DNA of 64,000 nt from Ulvibacterium sp965248315 (GCF_965248315.1 NZ_CBDFIX010000002.1:3100001-3164000), one strand, 5' to 3'. Positions 18,056 to 27,900 are shown, counted from the first letter of the stretch. The notes: generated by a model not told the origin, from the sequence alone. Made by a program: numbers and translations.

Positions 18056-18778
18056 TCAGTCGGTTTTAACTATTTCCGATGCACCGGATAACCTTCTAAG
18101 ATTTACGGTCGCATCCCCCCTGTATCTTAACGTACTTGCACCGGAAGCCTCAATATCAATGGATTCCGTCACCGTTAAATAGGCATCACTGGCACCGCTT
18201 AGATCTATATCCAATTCTTCCACCGTCAAATCATAATCCTTAAGATCACTACTGCCCGAAAGACGGGCCCTTAGCGATTCGGTATTTCCAAATAGATCAA
18301 TGTTGGAAGCCCCTGATGCCTCTATATCCAAATCGGTAAGATCCATTTCACCAGAGAACGATGATGCCCCAGAGAGCTCTAGATCTACTTTACGCGTAAT
18401 CAGCGGATTTTCCAGAGTAATATTGGAAGCTCCTGAAATGTCAAAATCGGAAATCTCCCTTGTGGTAATAAACACGTTCAAAGTTACATTTCCTCTTAGA
18501 TTGGTATGTTTTTTTAGCCTTACCCTTAAAGTGTTCCCTTCCTTTTGCACAACAATACGGTCATGAATGTTCTCATTGGCCTCGACCTCTACGCTTTCCT
18601 CCACATCGGAGAAGGTTACATAAACATTAAAAGCATTGGATACTCTTAGACCAGAATAGTCCGAAAAACCATAACCGATCGTTGAAATTCCATCGGAGGC
18701 ACGAATAGTCTCGTAATCACAAGAAACCATTTGAAGGCTCAAAGCGATCAGAACCGCAAATACTAGTACTCTGTTCAT
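18056..18778 (-). CDS. DUF2807 (head GIN domain) lipoprotein
   Basis: A 240-residue exported protein with a lipoprotein signal ending in QMVSC at residue 20. The mature part is a repetitive right-handed beta-helix-like domain rich in recurring SGAS steps, the DUF2807 or putative auto-transporter adhesin family. Family members are surface or periplasmic and have no proven activity. It is the third gene of the operon that starts at the ECF-type promoter near 19702-19727, two bases after the small CxxC gene. Confidence 0.85.
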   Translation of the reverse strand: MNRVLVFAVLIALSLQMVSCDYETIRASDGISTIGYGFSDYSGLRVSNAFNVYVTFSDVEESVEVEANENIHDRIVVQKEGNTLRVRLKKHTNLRGNVTLNVFITTREISDFDISGASNITLENPLITRKVDLELSGASSFSGEMDLTDLDIEASGASNIDLFGNTESLRARLSGSSDLKDYDLTVEELDIDLSGASDAYLTVTESIDIEASGASTLRYRGDATVNLRRLSGASEIVKTD

Positions 18779-18780
18779 TT

Positions 18781-19002
18781 TTATAAATTTTCTGATTGAT
18801 TTTCAAGGTTGTTTTTTAACTCCATGACCGGCATCCATTGAAAATTTACTGGAAACCATTGATCCTTGGTTTTTAATGTAATGGATGATGATGTTGTATT
18901 CCCCTTCTTTAGATATACTTGGTTATTTTCCGAAAAAACATGTTGGGTTTCAATTACCTCATGACATACCGGACAAAGACCGTTAAACATATTATTTTTC
19001 AT
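18781..19002 (-). CDS. Small protein with a CPVC motif
   Basis: A 73-residue protein beginning at the ATG at 19002, one base after the upstream stop; the longer frame back to 19047 would overlap the barrel gene. It has a CPVC knuckle at residues 10-13 and His and Trp residues later, but only one Cys pair, so a half zinc ribbon or a redox motif is possible. No signal peptide or membrane helix. I do not recognise the family. It sits inside the sigma-controlled operon. Confidence 0.6.
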   Translation of the reverse strand: MKNNMFNGLCPVCHEVIETQHVFSENNQVYLKKGNTTSSSITLKTKDQWFPVNFQWMPVMELKNNLENQSENL

Positions 19003-19003
19003 A

Positions 19004-19669
19004 CTAAATTTTCTTTTTATAGCGATTTCGGCCCATATTAAAAACACCTACTTTAACTCCTATTCCCGCTGAAAAACCGTTGATTCGGGATACCGGACTA
19101 AAATCAAGGTCTATTTTATTGGAAAAACGATATTTAACACCAGCTTCGAGTTGTAGATATCGAGAGACATTGAACAACATGCTTACCCCGGGTTCCAGTA
19201 CAAAAATGGCATCTACATCATCCTCAGTGAGCTCATAATCTTCGTCATCGAAATTATCATCAACATATCCAACGGCACCTGCGCCTATCAATAAGGGAAA
19301 AGATAGGTTTACCACAGACTTGCTAAAAAATATAGGTTCCAAGTGCAAGCCGCCATAGGCCCCGATCAAGTCCTGGTCCCTAGCCAGGTCACTATTAAAA
19401 ACATCCTGCACGGAATAGAAAAAAGTTCCCGAGAACCCTACCTCAAATTGTTGATTGGCCACATAGGCCACTTTGAGACCGCCCTGATAGGTCGGCTCAC
19501 CATCAATTTCACCAAACTGGGCGTTCAGTCCCAAGTATACGCCGTGGACCACATTTTTTCGATCGTTGAATTCAAGGTAATCCTCGTCTTCCTGGACGCC
19601 TTCCTGAGCATAGGTAAGCCCTGTGAAAAGTAGAATAATAAGTAAGAAAAATGATTTTTGATGTATCAT
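19004..19669 (-). CDS. Outer-membrane beta-barrel protein
   Basis: A 221-residue protein with a clear signal peptide (cleavage after LTYA, near residue 21), alternating amphipathic strands and aromatic girdle residues, ending in a short strand before a basic tail. It resembles the small OmpA/OmpW-like barrels of Bacteroidota. First gene downstream of an ECF-type promoter, so an envelope stress or surface role is likely. Substrate is unknown. Confidence 0.75.
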   Translation of the reverse strand: MIHQKSFFLLIILLFTGLTYAQEGVQEDEDYLEFNDRKNVVHGVYLGLNAQFGEIDGEPTYQGGLKVAYVANQQFEVGFSGTFFYSVQDVFNSDLARDQDLIGAYGGLHLEPIFFSKSVVNLSFPLLIGAGAVGYVDDNFDDEDYELTEDDVDAIFVLEPGVSMLFNVSRYLQLEAGVKYRFSNKIDLDFSPVSRINGFSAGIGVKVGVFNMGRNRYKKKI

Positions 19670-19701
19670 GCTTTATTGTTTTTTGATTGTCTTATTCAAA
19701 A

Positions 19702-19727
19702 GACAACGTAGTTGGGAAAAGGTTGCA
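19702..19727 (-). promoter_or_regulatory. ECF sigma promoter for the barrel/DUF2807 operon
   Basis: On the minus strand TGCAACC (19727-19721), a 15-base spacer and TGTC (19705-19702). Identical elements and spacing precede the sigma gene and the TonB receptor gene. The ATG follows 33 bases later. Confidence 0.75.
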
Positions 19728-19818
19728 TATTTTCTATACTTTTTTTGTGAAAATTTTTGCAGATCGACTATACAGTCTTTTCAAGGTTAGTTCCAAACAT
19801 ATAGAAAATGTTACAGGG

Positions 19819-20910
19819 TTAGAATTCCTTTAAAAGTATAACTCCCTTTATGCCCGTAATGGAAATCTCGCCTGATAAACCCTTGCCGTAGGTAGCCGTT
19901 ATTTCGCGAATCCTTTGTCCCTTGTTCAACATTTTGGTCTCTACGTTCTTAAAGGACTTGGGCAGTCGTAACAGACCTTCTTCCAAAGTAGCGTCGAACT
20001 TAAATGAGAAATCGGAAATGGTGAGGCTTACTTCTGATGATTCCTGATCTATTACGATTACGGCATCCGGATTCTGCACCTTGGAAACCCTGAAATCAGC
20101 AATTTTCATGGTAAGATTGATCTGTTCATCCACATTATTGAGTTGCATATTGGTAAATCTTAAATCTCCGTGTACGGCACCTACTTCTTCTATTGTTATT
20201 TCATCCTTACTGGAGTAAATCTCCAAGGAGGACACACGGTCTATTTCTATGTCGGTACCACTACTATTGATCCGTAAGTCTCTGGATTCCTCTACATCCA
20301 AACTTCCATTTTTTATGCGGATATTCCCATAGTTAACGGTTTTGGTTCGCAATTTTCCGTATTTTAAAACGACATCCGCATTGTTAATGTCCTTATTGAT
20401 CCAAACATCACCATGTTCTACATTTGCCTTCAACTTCCCGGACCAATCACCGATGATTATATCACCAAATTTGTTGGTAATATCCAGTTCCGCATTTGAG
20501 GGCAGTTGGATCGTGTAGTCTATTTGAACATTACTTCTATCAAAATCAAAAGGGTTTGCCTTATTGAAATACTTGGCAAAAAAGCCTGTACTTTTTTCCG
20601 CAATTTCCGAGGTGACGGTAATAAAATTTTCAATTTCCCTTGTGTTGAGCGAAATACGGTCCAGAAGGTTTTTTGCGTTTTCCTTTTTTCGGTGTGTAAC
20701 CGTGATGTCAACGGTAATCGAAACATTGTCCCTGTCCCATCCGGTAACGGTTACATCGCCATATTTGTTCTCCAAATATAACTCTCCGGAATTGGTCATC
20801 TCGTAGGATTCACTAAGCTGCTTCGATACTTTTTCTTGGGCCAATGCATGATGACCGCATATCATCAAGAGCATTAAAACAACCCGTATTTTATAAAATG
20901 TATCCATCAT
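19819..20910 (-). CDS. DUF4097-like exported beta-helix protein
   Basis: A 363-residue protein with a signal peptide (cleavage near ALAQ, residue 25). The mature part repeats short strand motifs such as KYGDVTVTGW and KFGDIIIGDW, typical of the DUF4097/putative adhesin beta-solenoids. It is the third gene of the sigma operon and starts 20 bases inside the anti-sigma-like gene. Role unknown; likely a periplasmic or surface effector of the regulon. Confidence 0.75.
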   Translation of the reverse strand: MMDTFYKIRVVLMLLMICGHHALAQEKVSKQLSESYEMTNSGELYLENKYGDVTVTGWDRDNVSITVDITVTHRKKENAKNLLDRISLNTREIENFITVTSEIAEKSTGFFAKYFNKANPFDFDRSNVQIDYTIQLPSNAELDITNKFGDIIIGDWSGKLKANVEHGDVWINKDINNADVVLKYGKLRTKTVNYGNIRIKNGSLDVEESRDLRINSSGTDIEIDRVSSLEIYSSKDEITIEEVGAVHGDLRFTNMQLNNVDEQINLTMKIADFRVSKVQNPDAVIVIDQESSEVSLTISDFSFKFDATLEEGLLRLPKSFKNVETKMLNKGQRIREITATYGKGLSGEISITGIKGVILLKEF

Positions 20911-21436
20911 AATCTTCGTTTGTTATTTTGGAATCATTGATTTGATGCAATAGATTCTCAATAAGTTCAATTCTCTTTTTGTAGTTGGCAATAATAGCTT
21001 CCAGAACAAGCTCATTGTCCAGATTTTTTTCCATTTCCAATTTTAGAAGTTCATATTCCTTGTCCAACTCATCCATAAACAATAGAAACTCCTCTTTATC
21101 CGCATCGGATAGTTTGGGATGGTCTTTTACAAGCTGTACCTGATATGAGACCAAACTCTTGTAATGCATATCAATATCCAATAGTTCTTGGGAAACAATA
21201 GTATTTTGTGTGTTGTCACCTTTATTTATTAGGGAAACACCAATGATAGCGGCAATCCCAATTACCAAAACAAAACTGGCCGCGACGCGTAGTATCGGAG
21301 ATCGCCATAAAGGCACAACTTTTGGCTTTGGCTCCTCCAACTCCGAGGCAATATTGGCCCAGAGTTTTGCCTTATCCGCTTTATGTTCATCGAACAACGC
21401 CTTATTTTCCCGAATGTGCTTTTCAAAATTGTCCAT
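20891..21436 (-). CDS. Probable anti-sigma factor, single-pass membrane protein
   Basis: A 181-residue protein with a charged cytoplasmic N-terminus (about 1-47), one membrane helix (about 49-69) and a periplasmic helical, acidic domain. It shares one base with the sigma gene stop, the usual place for a cognate anti-sigma factor. No zinc-type HxxxCxxC motif is seen, so it would be a non-zinc anti-sigma. The role is inferred from context and topology. Confidence 0.7.
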   Translation of the reverse strand: MDNFEKHIRENKALFDEHKADKAKLWANIASELEEPKPKVVPLWRSPILRVAASFVLVIGIAAIIGVSLINKGDNTQNTIVSQELLDIDMHYKSLVSYQVQLVKDHPKLSDADKEEFLLFMDELDKEYELLKLEMEKNLDNELVLEAIIANYKKRIELIENLLHQINDSKITNEDYDGYIL

Positions 21437-21975
21437 TATAAGGTGTTTATGATTTCAACTAATTTTTTCTTTGCCCTATGGTATTGTGATTTTGAAGTAG
21501 ATGTTGAAATGTCCAATATTTCTCCTATCTCCAAATGATCGTAACCTTCAATCAGGTAAAGACTTATGATTTGTTTATATCCGGCCGGAAGCTTTTCCAA
21601 GCCCATTTTTACTTTTTTAATATCGATTGCTTCGACGTTTTCTTCTACATCTTCCTTTAAATAAAACTCATGGTCCTCAAGAGGGGTAATGGGAATTTTT
21701 TTTAGTTTTAGATGGTTTATACTTTTGTTTACCACGATTCTTTTTAACCAAGACCCGAACGTACTTTCGTATTTGAAGCTTCCAAGATTTTTAAAAGCAT
21801 CTACAAAACTTTCCTGTACAATATCCTCGGCATCCTCTTTTATTCCCAACATACGCATGCCAATATTATACATGGCATCCACATAGAGCTCGTATAATCG
21901 GTACTGCGAGTTTCTATCACCAGACTTGCTACGTTCAACAAGCTCCTTATGTGTAAAGCGAATATGGGTTTCCAA
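21436..21975 (-). CDS. ECF RNA polymerase sigma factor
   Basis: A 179-residue group IV sigma factor. Region 2 (about 20-92) includes the GIKEDAEDIVQESF core-binding helix, and region 4 (about 125-175) ends in a helix-turn-helix (LEIGEILDISTSTSKSQ). The gene is preceded by a promoter with the same TGCAACC-N15-TGTC elements found at two neighbouring operons, so it is predicted to activate its own transcription and those operons. Confidence 0.93.
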   Translation of the reverse strand: METHIRFTHKELVERSKSGDRNSQYRLYELYVDAMYNIGMRMLGIKEDAEDIVQESFVDAFKNLGSFKYESTFGSWLKRIVVNKSINHLKLKKIPITPLEDHEFYLKEDVEENVEAIDIKKVKMGLEKLPAGYKQIISLYLIEGYDHLEIGEILDISTSTSKSQYHRAKKKLVEIINTL

Positions 21976-22029
21976 TTAAATTGAAATGGTTGTTTTACTC
22001 CTTAAAATTAGGCCTACTACATTGCTAAA

Positions 22030-22055
22030 GACAAATGGGAATCTCAAGGGTTGCA
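22030..22055 (-). promoter_or_regulatory. ECF sigma promoter, autoregulatory
   Basis: On the minus strand TGCAACC (22055-22049), 15 bases, TGTC (22033-22030). It lies 55 bases before the sigma factor ATG. Confidence 0.75.
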
Positions 22056-22369
22056 TCGATTAGAATAATTTTACCAAATGTAAAGCATTTCCACAATGCG
22101 ACTTAGCTTCTAAGTTAGATCAGTCGTTAATGACTGTAAAGACCCAAACTCATGTTGATGTCTCGCTCATTTTTACTGTCATCTTCTATCCTGCCCAAGG
22201 AAGTTTCTCCTTGAATGGAGATTTTATCCCAATTTAAAAATCGATACTTGATTGCATAGCATTCAATGTAAATAATTGAAAATCATAACTATATAAAATA
22301 ATTAGACATAGACGACCACCTTAAAAATTTGTTAAATATTTCCAAGAATGCTAAACTTTCAAACCTATA

Positions 22370-22395
22370 TGCAACCCTTTATTTTTTAAACTGTC
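22370..22395 (+). promoter_or_regulatory. ECF sigma promoter for the TonB receptor operon
   Basis: TGCAACC (22370-22376), 15 bases, TGTC (22392-22395), the same as the two minus-strand copies. The receptor ATG at 22437 follows 41 bases later. Confidence 0.75.
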
Positions 22396-22436
22396 AATAG
22401 AGCGTATAAAATTCAAAACCCAAAAAACAGTTGAAT

Positions 22437-24851
22437 ATGCTCATCAATTCAAAATCAAGAAATCACCCCAAAAAAAGTATCAAAATTGTCCTCACCTTCC
22501 TGGGCGTACTTATGGTCAATGCCTTTGTTTTGGGTCAGGACAGCTATACCATTAATGGGAAAATCACCGATAAGGATAACGGGGAAACCTTATTCGGCGC
22601 CTCCGTATTTTTAAAGAACACCAACATAGGGGTGGTCACCAATGAATATGGTTTTTACTCTATTACGGCCCCAAAAGGGAATTATGTTTTAGTTATATCC
22701 TACATGGGGTATTTGGACATTAATCAAGAAATACAATTGGACAAAGACCAAAAATTGGATTTCGAAGTTGAGGAATATACGACCCGCTTGGACGAGATTG
22801 TGGTCACCGCGGAGGAATCGGAACGTATAAGCCTCAAAAAACCTGAAATGAGCATTGCCAAACTGAATATTAAAACTGTGAAGCAAATGCCTGTGGTATT
22901 GGGGGAAGTGGATATCATAAAATCAATTCAATTGCTGCCTGGCGTCACTAATAATGGGGAAGGGTCCAGCGGATTTAATGTACGGGGTGGAGCCGTCGAC
23001 CAAAATCTAGTGTTGTTGGATGAAGCTATTATTTATAATACCTCCCACTTATTGGGCTTCTTTTCGGTCTTCAATGCAGATGCCATAAAGGACATGAAGC
23101 TATATAAGGGAGGGATTCCTGCGCGTTTTGGGGGAAGGGCCTCCTCCGTCCTGGATATTCGACAGAAGGACGGGAACAGCAAAAACTTTTTCCTTACCGG
23201 AGGGATAGGGGCAATTTCAAGCAGACTTGCGGCGGAAGGCCCTATGTTCAAGGATAAAGGTTCCTTTCTGGTTGCCGGTAGAGGTTCTTATGCACATCTT
23301 TTATTAAAGGCGGCCGGTGAGAAGAACAGCGCCTATTTTTATGATTTGAACCTTAAGACCAACTATAACCTGAACGAGAACAATAGACTCTTTCTTTCCG
23401 GGTATTTTGGGAGGGATGCTTTCGATTTTGGAGATAGCTTTGATAGTAGCTATGGAAATTTATCCGGAAACCTGCGTTGGAACCATATTTTTAACGACCG
23501 TCTCTTTTCCAACCTTTCCCTTATCTATAGCAAATACGATTATGATCTTGGGATAAAAATTGAGGAATTTGAATGGATTTCCTCCATTAATAACTACAAC
23601 CTAAAGTATGACCTCGCTTATTACGTAAACGACAGGTTTAAATTGGACTTTGGGGCAAGCGGCATATATTACGATTTTGACCCTGGTCAGGTACGGCCCA
23701 CTTCGGAGACATCGGCCATAAACCCCTTATCATTAGATCGGAAGAAAGCCCTTGAAAGTGCTGCATACATCGATGCCGAACACAAGCTTACGGATAAGTT
23801 GACCGCACAATACGGATTGCGCTATAGTATCTTCAATCGTTTGGGCGGGCAGGCTATGGTAGATTATGCCAACGATCAGCCTGTAGTGTATAACAGCACC
23901 TTGGGCATTTACCAGCGTGGCACCGAAATCGGTGAAACGGACTTTGAAAAAGGCGAGACCATAAAAAGTTATGGCAATTTGGAGCCCCGAGTATCCCTCG
24001 CATACCAATTAAACGATGTTTCCTCCGTAAAAGCCGGATATTCCAGGGTTGCCCAATACATCCATTTGCTATCCAATACTACTTCCGTAACCCCATTGGA
24101 CGTTTGGACACCTAGTGGACAATTCATTGAACCTCAATTGTCCGATCAATATGCTTTGGGATACTTTAGAAATTTCATGGACAAGACCTATTCTTTGGAA
24201 GTGGAGGCTTATTACAAAACAATTTCCAATCGGATCGATTATATAGATGGGTCAGATCTTATAGGGAACAATACCATAGAGACCGAAATCCTCAATGGGG
24301 AATCCCGTGCCTATGGTCTGGAATTTTTAGTGCGAAAGACCGAAGGTAGGTTAACCGGATGGCTTGCCTATACCTTATCAAAATCGGAACAAAGAACCCC
24401 GGGAGGTAATGCGGGAGGCCCAGGAATAAATGATGGTAAATGGTACAATACCCCTTTTGACCGTACGCATGACCTTTCCCTTACCGGTGCTTATCAGTTA
24501 AATGATAAATGGAGTTTTGGTACCAATCTGGTCTTCCAGACGGGGAGACCCGTAACCTATCCCAATGGTCAGTATGAGTATGAGGGTCTGTCCATTGCCA
24601 GTTATTCGGATAGGAATTCGGATAGATTGCCCGCATATCATAGACTGGATGTTTCTGCTACCTATGTTCCCAACAGAAAACCTAATAAACGATGGAAAGG
24701 GGAATGGGTATTTAGTATCTATAACTTATACAATCGTAAAAATGCCGCTTCAATTTCTTTTGGGCAGAATATAGAGACCGGGGCCAACCAAGCCACCCGA
24801 GTAGCAATTTTTGGAATGGTACCCTCCGTAACCTATAACTTTAAATTTTAA
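22437..24851 (+). CDS. TonB-dependent outer-membrane receptor
   Basis: An 804-residue receptor. After a basic N-region and signal peptide (cleavage near VLGQ) comes a carboxypeptidase-regulatory-like domain (about 37-115), a plug domain with FNVRGG and LLDEAIIY motifs (about 130-230), and a 22-strand-type barrel ending in a terminal Phe (YNFKF). The ATG at 22437 is preferred over the TTG at 22431. It is paired with a DUF4249 lipoprotein, not with SusD, so the substrate is probably not a polysaccharide, but I cannot name it. Confidence 0.93.
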   Translation: MLINSKSRNHPKKSIKIVLTFLGVLMVNAFVLGQDSYTINGKITDKDNGETLFGASVFLKNTNIGVVTNEYGFYSITAPKGNYVLVISYMGYLDINQEIQLDKDQKLDFEVEEYTTRLDEIVVTAEESERISLKKPEMSIAKLNIKTVKQMPVVLGEVDIIKSIQLLPGVTNNGEGSSGFNVRGGAVDQNLVLLDEAIIYNTSHLLGFFSVFNADAIKDMKLYKGGIPARFGGRASSVLDIRQKDGNSKNFFLTGGIGAISSRLAAEGPMFKDKGSFLVAGRGSYAHLLLKAAGEKNSAYFYDLNLKTNYNLNENNRLFLSGYFGRDAFDFGDSFDSSYGNLSGNLRWNHIFNDRLFSNLSLIYSKYDYDLGIKIEEFEWISSINNYNLKYDLAYYVNDRFKLDFGASGIYYDFDPGQVRPTSETSAINPLSLDRKKALESAAYIDAEHKLTDKLTAQYGLRYSIFNRLGGQAMVDYANDQPVVYNSTLGIYQRGTEIGETDFEKGETIKSYGNLEPRVSLAYQLNDVSSVKAGYSRVAQYIHLLSNTTSVTPLDVWTPSGQFIEPQLSDQYALGYFRNFMDKTYSLEVEAYYKTISNRIDYIDGSDLIGNNTIETEILNGESRAYGLEFLVRKTEGRLTGWLAYTLSKSEQRTPGGNAGGPGINDGKWYNTPFDRTHDLSLTGAYQLNDKWSFGTNLVFQTGRPVTYPNGQYEYEGLSIASYSDRNSDRLPAYHRLDVSATYVPNRKPNKRWKGEWVFSIYNLYNRKNAASISFGQNIETGANQATRVAIFGMVPSVTYNFKF

Positions 24852-24856
24852 TTAAA

Positions 24857-25693
24857 ATGAAGACTCTTTTTAAAACCGCAATATTGTTTTTGACCCTAAC
24901 CATTATGTCCTGTGAAGATGTAATCGATGTGGACGTACAAACCGCTCCTTCCAGATTAACCGTTGAGGCCTCTTTGGACTGGGAAAAGGGAACTGCTGGA
25001 AACGAGCAGACCATTAAGTTGAGCATGTCCACTCCTTTTTTTGATACCACTACAAACACTGCCGTAACAGGGGCTTCGGTAAAAGTCACCAATGATTCCA
25101 ATGGAACCGAGTTTGTATTCACGGATCAAGGCAATGGAGAGTACAGTACAAGTTCCTTTGTTCCCATAGTTAATCAATCCTACACTCTGGAAATACAACA
25201 TGATGGGGAAACCTATAACGCCACCGAGACCATGATGTCCGTAACGGACATCACCGAAATCAACCAATCCCGCGAGGATGGTTTTGACGATGAGGCATTG
25301 GAGGTTAATATATTCTTTACGGATCCTGAGGAAGAGGACAACTATTATCTCTTTAGGTTTCAGGAACAAGGGGATTTGCTACCGGATTTTGAGGATTTGG
25401 ATGATGAGTTTGTGAATGGAAACGAAATCCCTTGGTATTATGAAAAAGACGATGACGACGACACTGAGGAATTTGTTCCTGGTGATATAATCGATATTGC
25501 CCTGTACGGAATTTCAGAGGATTACTATAACTATATCCGCATTCTGATCGAACAGTCGGGAGGTGTTGATCTTTTTGGTACAATTCCGGTAGCCCTCAAA
25601 GGAAACTGTATAAACCTTACCAATTCGGATAATTACGCCCATGGCTATTTTCGGTTAACGCAAGTGGTAAGGGCCAGTTATGAATTTGAATAA
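24857..25693 (+). CDS. DUF4249 lipoprotein
   Basis: A 278-residue lipoprotein with a signal ending in TIMSC at residue 19 followed by the family-typical EDVIDVDV. DUF4249 proteins are beta-rich and regularly encoded right after a TonB receptor of this type, probably as its surface partner. It contains an acidic patch of consecutive Asp residues near residue 199. Five bases after the receptor stop, followed by a terminator. Confidence 0.88.
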   Translation: MKTLFKTAILFLTLTIMSCEDVIDVDVQTAPSRLTVEASLDWEKGTAGNEQTIKLSMSTPFFDTTTNTAVTGASVKVTNDSNGTEFVFTDQGNGEYSTSSFVPIVNQSYTLEIQHDGETYNATETMMSVTDITEINQSREDGFDDEALEVNIFFTDPEEEDNYYLFRFQEQGDLLPDFEDLDDEFVNGNEIPWYYEKDDDDDTEEFVPGDIIDIALYGISEDYYNYIRILIEQSGGVDLFGTIPVALKGNCINLTNSDNYAHGYFRLTQVVRASYEFE

Positions 25694-25729
25694 CTGAAAA
25701 CATTTGTTGCTGATTTGGGTTTTCCAAAG

Positions 25730-25785
25730 GCCGTCTAAAGAAATCATCTTCTTAGAAGTGATAGGTCAAATTTAGGCGGCTTTTT
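25730..25785. terminator. Terminator after DUF4249
   Basis: GCCGTCTAAA (25730-25739) pairs with TTTAGGCGGC (25771-25780), with a smaller inner hairpin, followed by TTTTT. It ends at the stop of the convergent DUF1853 gene and may serve both strands. Confidence 0.7.
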
Positions 25786-26590
25786 ACCACCATACCACAA
25801 AGAACTTGTCAAGTTGGCCGTCTGGTTTTTTCATCCAGACCATGGGAGCATTTTCCTTGAGCATTCTAAGGTTAATTTCCATTAGGATTTCCAGATGGGA
25901 TAACCACGGCACATTGTTATGTGGAGCGACGACCCATTCCGCTTTAAAAGGTATGTAATAGGTATTGGAACGGAATTCTTTTGCATTGAAATCGTCAAAT
26001 TTAAGCCAATACCCCAAAACGCAATTAACGTTCAACGGTCTAATATGCACCCTTTTACTTTTAAATGGAACAAACAATTGAGCCTTAAAACAGGCTTGAT
26101 GTTCAATCGTATGCGGGTTGATCCCCTTACTGGACAAAGCCATTATTCCTTCTGGGGAATGCAATAAAGGAAACTGTTCTTCCTTTATTTTTTCCATTTT
26201 GGTAAAGAACATATCCCTTTTATTGGGACCCATTAAACGATGTATAGGTTCTGATATTTCTGGGTCTATAATGTAGAATTTATAAGTGAGCTCTACATGG
26301 ATCAATTTTTCGGTTTGCGCCTCCTTCAGGATAAAATCAATTTCACCAATAGTTCGGTTGCCTTCTTTAATCGGTAAACTGTGCAGTACAATTTCATAGA
26401 TATCACAATACGCAATGAGTTGCTTAAAAACATACTCCATCTGATGGCCCAATCGAATGTTTTGAGGAATCGGCTGGGCTAGAAAGTGATCTAAACTGAT
26501 TTCAGGAAAATTAAATTCCCGCAAACCAAATTGTTCACTTGTCCAAAGAGGTGGGGTATTTAGAAAACCATGTAACTGTTTTTGAATCAT
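25784..26590 (-). CDS. DUF1853 family protein
   Basis: A 268-residue cytoplasmic protein with the family features: an LGHQMEYVF motif near residue 47, an IGEIDFILK segment and a HVELTYKFY strand. The E-x-D...E-x-T/K pattern resembles a PD-(D/E)XK nuclease core, but no nuclease activity is established. Single gene, convergent with DUF4249. Confidence 0.8.
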   Translation of the reverse strand: MIQKQLHGFLNTPPLWTSEQFGLREFNFPEISLDHFLAQPIPQNIRLGHQMEYVFKQLIAYCDIYEIVLHSLPIKEGNRTIGEIDFILKEAQTEKLIHVELTYKFYIIDPEISEPIHRLMGPNKRDMFFTKMEKIKEEQFPLLHSPEGIMALSSKGINPHTIEHQACFKAQLFVPFKSKRVHIRPLNVNCVLGYWLKFDDFNAKEFRSNTYYIPFKAEWVVAPHNNVPWLSHLEILMEINLRMLKENAPMVWMKKPDGQLDKFFVVWW

Positions 26591-26733
26591 TCTAACCGGG
26601 AAGAACTGCCAATATTACACATTTGTAGGGATTATTTATTTGTGTTTGAACGTAAAATCCGTGTTTGGACCTTATAAAGTTAAGTTTTCTTTAAAACCGA
26701 AATTGATTCTTCCAAATGTGTTAATTTTATCTA

Positions 26734-27900
26734 ATGGCTATGATGACAAGAAAAGGTTTTCGCTTCGTTCCTTATGAAGCCGCGGAACAAACTCCCTTTG
26801 AAAAACTCTTTGACATTTTTCAGGAACTTATTACGCATACCTCCGGAGATTTTGACGAGGCCATCGATTGGTTACGCGAATTGGATAAGGAATATGAACT
26901 TACCGATGAGAACTACACCATTGAAGATTTCATTGAAGACCTAAAGGCAAAGGGATATATTCGGGAAGAGTTTGAAGATGGCGACGGGCAGCCTAATGAA
27001 GGTGGAGATGGGGAAGAAGGCGAGGGTGGAAACGGTTCAATTTCCATCACTGCAAAAATGGAACGGATAATTCGCCAACGGGCCTTAGATCAGATCTTTG
27101 GCAAACTTAAAAGAAGAGGTACCGGTAATCATAAAACAGGTTCTTCCGGTAGAGGAGATGAGCATACCGGCGATTTTAGGGAATATCGTTATGGTGATGC
27201 CTTGGAACATATCTCTATGACCGAGAGCTTAAAAAACGCCCAGATAAATCATGGTGTCGGAAACTTTTCATTAAGCGAAGAAGACTTGGTAGTGGAGGAT
27301 ACCCACTACAAGGCCCAAATGAGTACGGTCTTGATGATCGATATTAGCCATAGTATGATCTTGTATGGCGAGGATCGAATCACGCCGGCGAAAAAGGTGG
27401 CCATGGCCCTGGCCGAACTGATAACCACTAGGTATCCAAAGGACACCTTGGACATTTTGGTCTTCGGCAACGATGCTTGGCCCATACCCATAAAAGATTT
27501 ACCATACCTAAAGGTTGGCCCTTACCATACAAATACCGTTGCCGGTTTGCAGCTGGCCATGGATATGCTCCGTAGAAAGCGGAATACCAATAAACAGATT
27601 TTTATGATTACCGATGGCAAGCCTAGTTGTTTACGGTTGCCAGATGGAACGTATTACAAGAACAGTGTCGGTTTGGACGATTACATTGTTGAAAAATGCT
27701 ACAACATGGCCCGGCAGGCCAGAAAACTACATATTCCCATAACCACATTTATGATTGCCCAAGACCCCTATCTCATGCGATTTATCCGTCATTTTACGGA
27801 AGCCAACAAGGGCAAGGCCTTTTTCACGGGATTAAAAGGATTGGGCGAAATGATTTTTGAGGATTATGAAACGAATCGGCGTAAACGATTAAAAGGATAA
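26734..27900 (+). CDS. VWA-domain protein paired with a MoxR-type ATPase
   Basis: A 388-residue soluble protein. After an N-terminal helical part and a Gly/Glu-rich linker (about 84-102), a VWA domain holds a complete metal site D203-I-S205-H-S207 and a later TDGKP. This is the CoxE/BchD-like partner of AAA+ chaperones. The ATPase gene starts 14 bases downstream. Pairs of this type remodel or metallate target complexes; the target here is not apparent. Confidence 0.85.
   Translation: MAMMTRKGFRFVPYEAAEQTPFEKLFDIFQELITHTSGDFDEAIDWLRELDKEYELTDENYTIEDFIEDLKAKGYIREEFEDGDGQPNEGGDGEEGEGGNGSISITAKMERIIRQRALDQIFGKLKRRGTGNHKTGSSGRGDEHTGDFREYRYGDALEHISMTESLKNAQINHGVGNFSLSEEDLVVEDTHYKAQMSTVLMIDISHSMILYGEDRITPAKKVAMALAELITTRYPKDTLDILVFGNDAWPIPIKDLPYLKVGPYHTNTVAGLQLAMDMLRRKRNTNKQIFMITDGKPSCLRLPDGTYYKNSVGLDDYIVEKCYNMARQARKLHIPITTFMIAQDPYLMRFIRHFTEANKGKAFFTGLKGLGEMIFEDYETNRRKRLKG

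Larger units (their letters stand above)
21976..22436. other. Divergent intergenic region with two ECF promoters
   Basis: No gene is visible. It holds a minus-strand ECF promoter (22030-22055) for the sigma operon and a plus-strand one (22370-22395) for the TonB receptor operon. The intervening 310 bases are AT-rich without other structure I can support. Confidence 0.6.
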
